A DNA stretch of 64,000 bases from Salipaludibacillus daqingensis. Its GTDB lineage: Bacteria > Bacillota > Bacilli > Bacillales > Salisediminibacteriaceae. Made by a program: the position numbers and the translations under genes. Where the stretch lies: contig NZ_JARZHF010000006.1 of the NCBI RefSeq assembly GCF_029891575.1, positions 186,001 through 250,000 of the forward strand. The letters are read 5' to 3'. This document shows, one piece after another, positions 61,619 to 64,000 of the stretch. Below the pieces are notes generated by a model. The model searched no databases. It was not told the DNA's origin and saw only the letters and a list, made by a program, of their open reading frames with translations. The stretch's first letter is position 1; each line of letters opens with the position of its first letter.

Positions 61619-63820
61619 TTAGTTGTCGTTTAAATCCTCAATAATTTGTTCTGCTTTCTCTTGAAGGTCTGCTTTCGCATCTTCTTCAATATGTCGGTCA
61701 CTCTGTTTACGATTTAAATGTTTCAAGAAATTATCCATAAACTTGCTGGCCTGTGCATAACGCTCATTACTTTCATGATGTTTGGCCTGTTTTAACGCAT
61801 TCCCTAATTGATTTTCAAGTGGCCCACTAAGCTCACCTGCATCAACGTAATCGTTCATTACGCCTTTCAATGTTTCTAAATCAGGCTGATCTGTTCCTGA
61901 TCGCATTTCTTCCGTGAAGTTGTACGTGTAAACCGCACCGTTATTATCATCATCAATTAACTCACCTGTTGCGCTAACGGCTGTTAATCCTAGTTTTTCG
62001 ATGTGGGCTGCTCCATCGGCAGAACTATTAAATAACACTCTACCATTCGTCTCTACAGGTTTGATCGACCAGTTATAGGACGCATATGGCGTGTAAGCTG
62101 TACCTAAATCTTGAATATAGTCCAAGATGACGTATCTGTTTTCGATACTTAGCGCTTGTAATGAATCAACCAGTGGTGCATCTAATCCTGCTAGGTGATC
62201 ACCACCACCGCCGGCACGGTAGTTATTTGTTGCTACTAAGAATTCCATATCTGACGTGACCGGTTCTCCTTCATACGTTAGATCTGTAATTCTCTCTCCG
62301 ATTGGCTGTGTGACATCGATTTGGTATTCGACACCTTCAATGACATCATAGTTAAACGCACTAAAACTAGCGAGTAATGATTGATCATCCGTTTCAGTAG
62401 GATCAATTTGGTTGAAGCTTTCCGCTGAGCGTTCTAACCATTGATTTAATCCATCACCGTCTACTTCGACGACTTGTAACGTATTATCATACACATAAAT
62501 ATCTGCGAGGTCTCTTACTCTAAGGTCCCCGGCATCAACTTCTGTGTAGCCACCTCTGTATCCAGCTCTAAACGGAGCAGCTGCTGACAATAAAGGCTTA
62601 TCTTCGTATTCCGTTCCTTCTAAATAATCTTCCGTGAACCATAACTGAGCATCGTTCACTAACTGTAAAACTTCATTATCCATCACTAAAGAGAAAAATG
62701 TGTTAAAGCTATCCGCCATTGTTCCAACAGCGCTATCAACGTATTCTAGTGTTCTTTCGTGAACATCTACAATTAAGTCGACGATACCTTGATCAGCTTC
62801 GACGTTTTCTACTCCGGTTACTTCTGATTTGGAGCTGACAACCGTCCATTCTCCATTTTCTTCTGTAAGGTCAAGTTGAATCGTACCTAAGTGGCTTCCC
62901 CAAGAACCAGCCATGACAGCAGGTACACCATGGATCGTTCCAGCTTCGTCATCGACACCTTCAATGGCATCATACCCAGAATTTTGAGGGAATGTTTGGT
63001 GTGCGTGACCCATAACAAGGGCGTCAATCCCGTCCACTTCTCTTGCTAAACTAACAGCAGCGTGCTCTGTTTCACGGTCACCCGTGTTCACACCGGTATG
63101 GGCAAGAGCAACCACTAAGTCAGTTTGCTCCGCTAGTTCTGGTACGTATCGTTGTGCTGAATCGACAATGTGTTCTACTTCGACATTTCCTTCAAGGTGA
63201 AGGTTGTCCCATTGCATGATTTGTGGAGGAGTAAATCCAATCACACCAATTGTAATCGTCTTTCCGTCTACTTCATGTTCAATGATTTCGTACGGTTGAA
63301 ATCTGTGTTCTTCTAAATCTGTTCCAGCCTCATACACATTGGCATTTAACCAAGGAAAGTTTGATGTTTCAATGGCATTGTCTAAAAAGTCTAAACCAAA
63401 GTTAAACTCGTGGTTACCAATTGATGCTGCAGCATAATCTAATTCATTAAATGCTTTAATAATCGCTTGTGTCTCGCCTTCTTCAAGAGGTTCTACAGTT
63501 GCCTCTAGTTCTCCAAGAAGACTGCCTTGAAAAATATCACCATTATCAAATAAGATCGTATTATCGTGATTCGCTCGAATCTGGTCAATCAATGTGGCCG
63601 TTTTTACTAACCCATAATCATCTACTTCGGTATCGTTCATGTAGTCATAAGGCATTAGATAAGAGTGAATGTCTGTCGTTGTCATGATCAATAGTTCATG
63701 AAGGTCATCGTTCTCATCATGCTCTTCACCGAATGTCACCATTGGTGAAAGGAACATAAATAGTAATGAAAGGATTGCTGCTCTTTTAAAAACCTGAGAA
63801 AATCTCCAATTCTGTAACAT
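61619..63820 (-). CDS. Secreted CpdB-like cyclic phosphodiesterase/nucleotidase with FIMAH-like tail
   Basis: 733 residues with signal peptide. Metallophosphatase domain (about 40-350): TTTDIHSYLMPYDY, LFDNGDIFQGSLLG, SIGNHEFNFG, ALAHTGVN and MGHAHQTFP bind two metal ions. The 5'-nucleotidase C-terminal domain (about 370-600; NNYRAGGGGDHLAGL) binds the nucleotide. Length and the MPYDY stretch favour 2',3'-cyclic phosphodiesterase/3'-nucleotidase over 5'-nucleotidase. A helical tail (about 650-725; YVDAGELSGPLENQLGNAL) resembles FIMAH domains of surface enzymes. No LPXTG anchor. CAGGAGGT precedes the ATG. Scavenges phosphate from nucleic acid breakdown. Confidence 0.92.
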   Translation of the reverse strand: MLQNWRFSQVFKRAAILSLLFMFLSPMVTFGEEHDENDDLHELLIMTTTDIHSYLMPYDYMNDTEVDDYGLVKTATLIDQIRANHDNTILFDNGDIFQGSLLGELEATVEPLEEGETQAIIKAFNELDYAAASIGNHEFNFGLDFLDNAIETSNFPWLNANVYEAGTDLEEHRFQPYEIIEHEVDGKTITIGVIGFTPPQIMQWDNLHLEGNVEVEHIVDSAQRYVPELAEQTDLVVALAHTGVNTGDRETEHAAVSLAREVDGIDALVMGHAHQTFPQNSGYDAIEGVDDEAGTIHGVPAVMAGSWGSHLGTIQLDLTEENGEWTVVSSKSEVTGVENVEADQGIVDLIVDVHERTLEYVDSAVGTMADSFNTFFSLVMDNEVLQLVNDAQLWFTEDYLEGTEYEDKPLLSAAAPFRAGYRGGYTEVDAGDLRVRDLADIYVYDNTLQVVEVDGDGLNQWLERSAESFNQIDPTETDDQSLLASFSAFNYDVIEGVEYQIDVTQPIGERITDLTYEGEPVTSDMEFLVATNNYRAGGGGDHLAGLDAPLVDSLQALSIENRYVILDYIQDLGTAYTPYASYNWSIKPVETNGRVLFNSSADGAAHIEKLGLTAVSATGELIDDDNNGAVYTYNFTEEMRSGTDQPDLETLKGVMNDYVDAGELSGPLENQLGNALKQAKHHESNERYAQASKFMDNFLKHLNRKQSDRHIEEDAKADLQEKAEQIIEDLNDN

Positions 63821-64000
63821 AAAATACCTCCTGTTTTTTAAATTAACCGAAAAAATAAAGCGCTAGCTTATTCCATTATTTAGTCGGTTTCACCTCCTCA
63901 AATAGAGTACATTCCGCTAAAAAACGATAAAGAATCTTTTAAAGAACCAATTACGAGACAAATCGAACAAATTAGTATGTATAGTCAGGTAATTGGTAGC
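63821..64000. promoter_or_regulatory. Upstream region of the CpdB-like gene
   Basis: AT-rich 180 bp to the window end; presumed promoter of the minus-strand nucleotidase. AATAAAGCGCTAGCTTATT near 63855 is an imperfect palindrome that could be an operator. Confidence 0.4.

Noticed and set aside
1-64000. Prophage, plasmid or integrative element spanning the window
   Set aside because: No integrase, portal, capsid, relaxase, att-like direct repeats at a tRNA, or intact transposase was seen. The one replication-like HTH gene is isolated.
1-64000. Riboswitches, T-boxes, tRNA or rRNA genes
   Set aside because: I looked in the spacers for conserved leader cores and cloverleafs and found none I could support; a covariance-model scan could still reveal one.

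Overview
The window looks like chromosome of a low-to-moderate G+C Firmicute of the family Bacillaceae, most likely a haloalkaliphile. The reasons are strong AGGAGG-type ribosome binding sites, use of TTG and GTG starts, intrinsic terminators after most genes, B. subtilis-like families (RbsRDACBK, TcaA/YvbJ-like, YibE/F, a YoaE-like oxidoreductase, a PucR-type regulator) and very acidic, Asn/Asp/Glu-rich linkers on secreted lipoproteins. No rRNA, tRNA, CRISPR array, integrase or intact insertion sequence was recognised. The genus is inference.

Layout. 0-7 kb: a split HEPN/MNT toxin-antitoxin pair cut by the left edge, a Fic protein, an orphan sigma factor, a propeller-like lipoprotein and repeat-rich spacers. 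7-16 kb: a minus-strand operon for peptide uptake and hydrolysis (IclR regulator, OppD, OppF, M19 dipeptidase, binding protein, OppB, OppC, proline iminopeptidase-like hydrolase), then a PAS-STAS protein. 17.1-23.1 kb: a complete ribose operon rbsR-D-A-C-B-K with two identical RbsR operators and a cre-like site. 24.5-35.4 kb: two molybdoenzyme clusters. One is a YoaE-like catalytic subunit divergent from an Fe-S protein and a PucR-type regulator. The other is a TorD-DmsA-DmsB-DmsC anaerobic respiratory reductase operon that ends in an uncharacterised radical SAM enzyme. The 17-35 kb block is visibly richer in G+C than its flanks and may be acquired.

35.5-45 kb: a HigBA-like toxin-antitoxin pair, a YVTN propeller protein, three tiny membrane/coiled-coil proteins, a chemotaxis receptor, and a two-gene unit (PH-like/TerB-like/glycine-rich membrane protein overlapping a membrane-anchored HNH nuclease) that is the best candidate for an undescribed system. 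45-54 kb: zinc-ribbon envelope proteins (TcaA-like), a plasmid/phage-like helix-turn-helix protein with a degenerate second copy near 6.7 kb, a single-chain MNT-HEPN fusion, a phospholipase D-like protein and an M14 carboxypeptidase with an inserted PA domain. 54-64 kb: a sensor histidine kinase, an M48 peptidase fused to ankyrin repeats, membrane proteins, YibE/F, a nine-unit 52-bp tandem array and a CpdB-like nucleotidase with a C-terminal FIMAH-like domain.

Two families of short dispersed repeats run through the window. Both start at or near GGGGACGGTTCT, and most copies lie just 3' of stop codons. One family carries strong intrinsic terminators.
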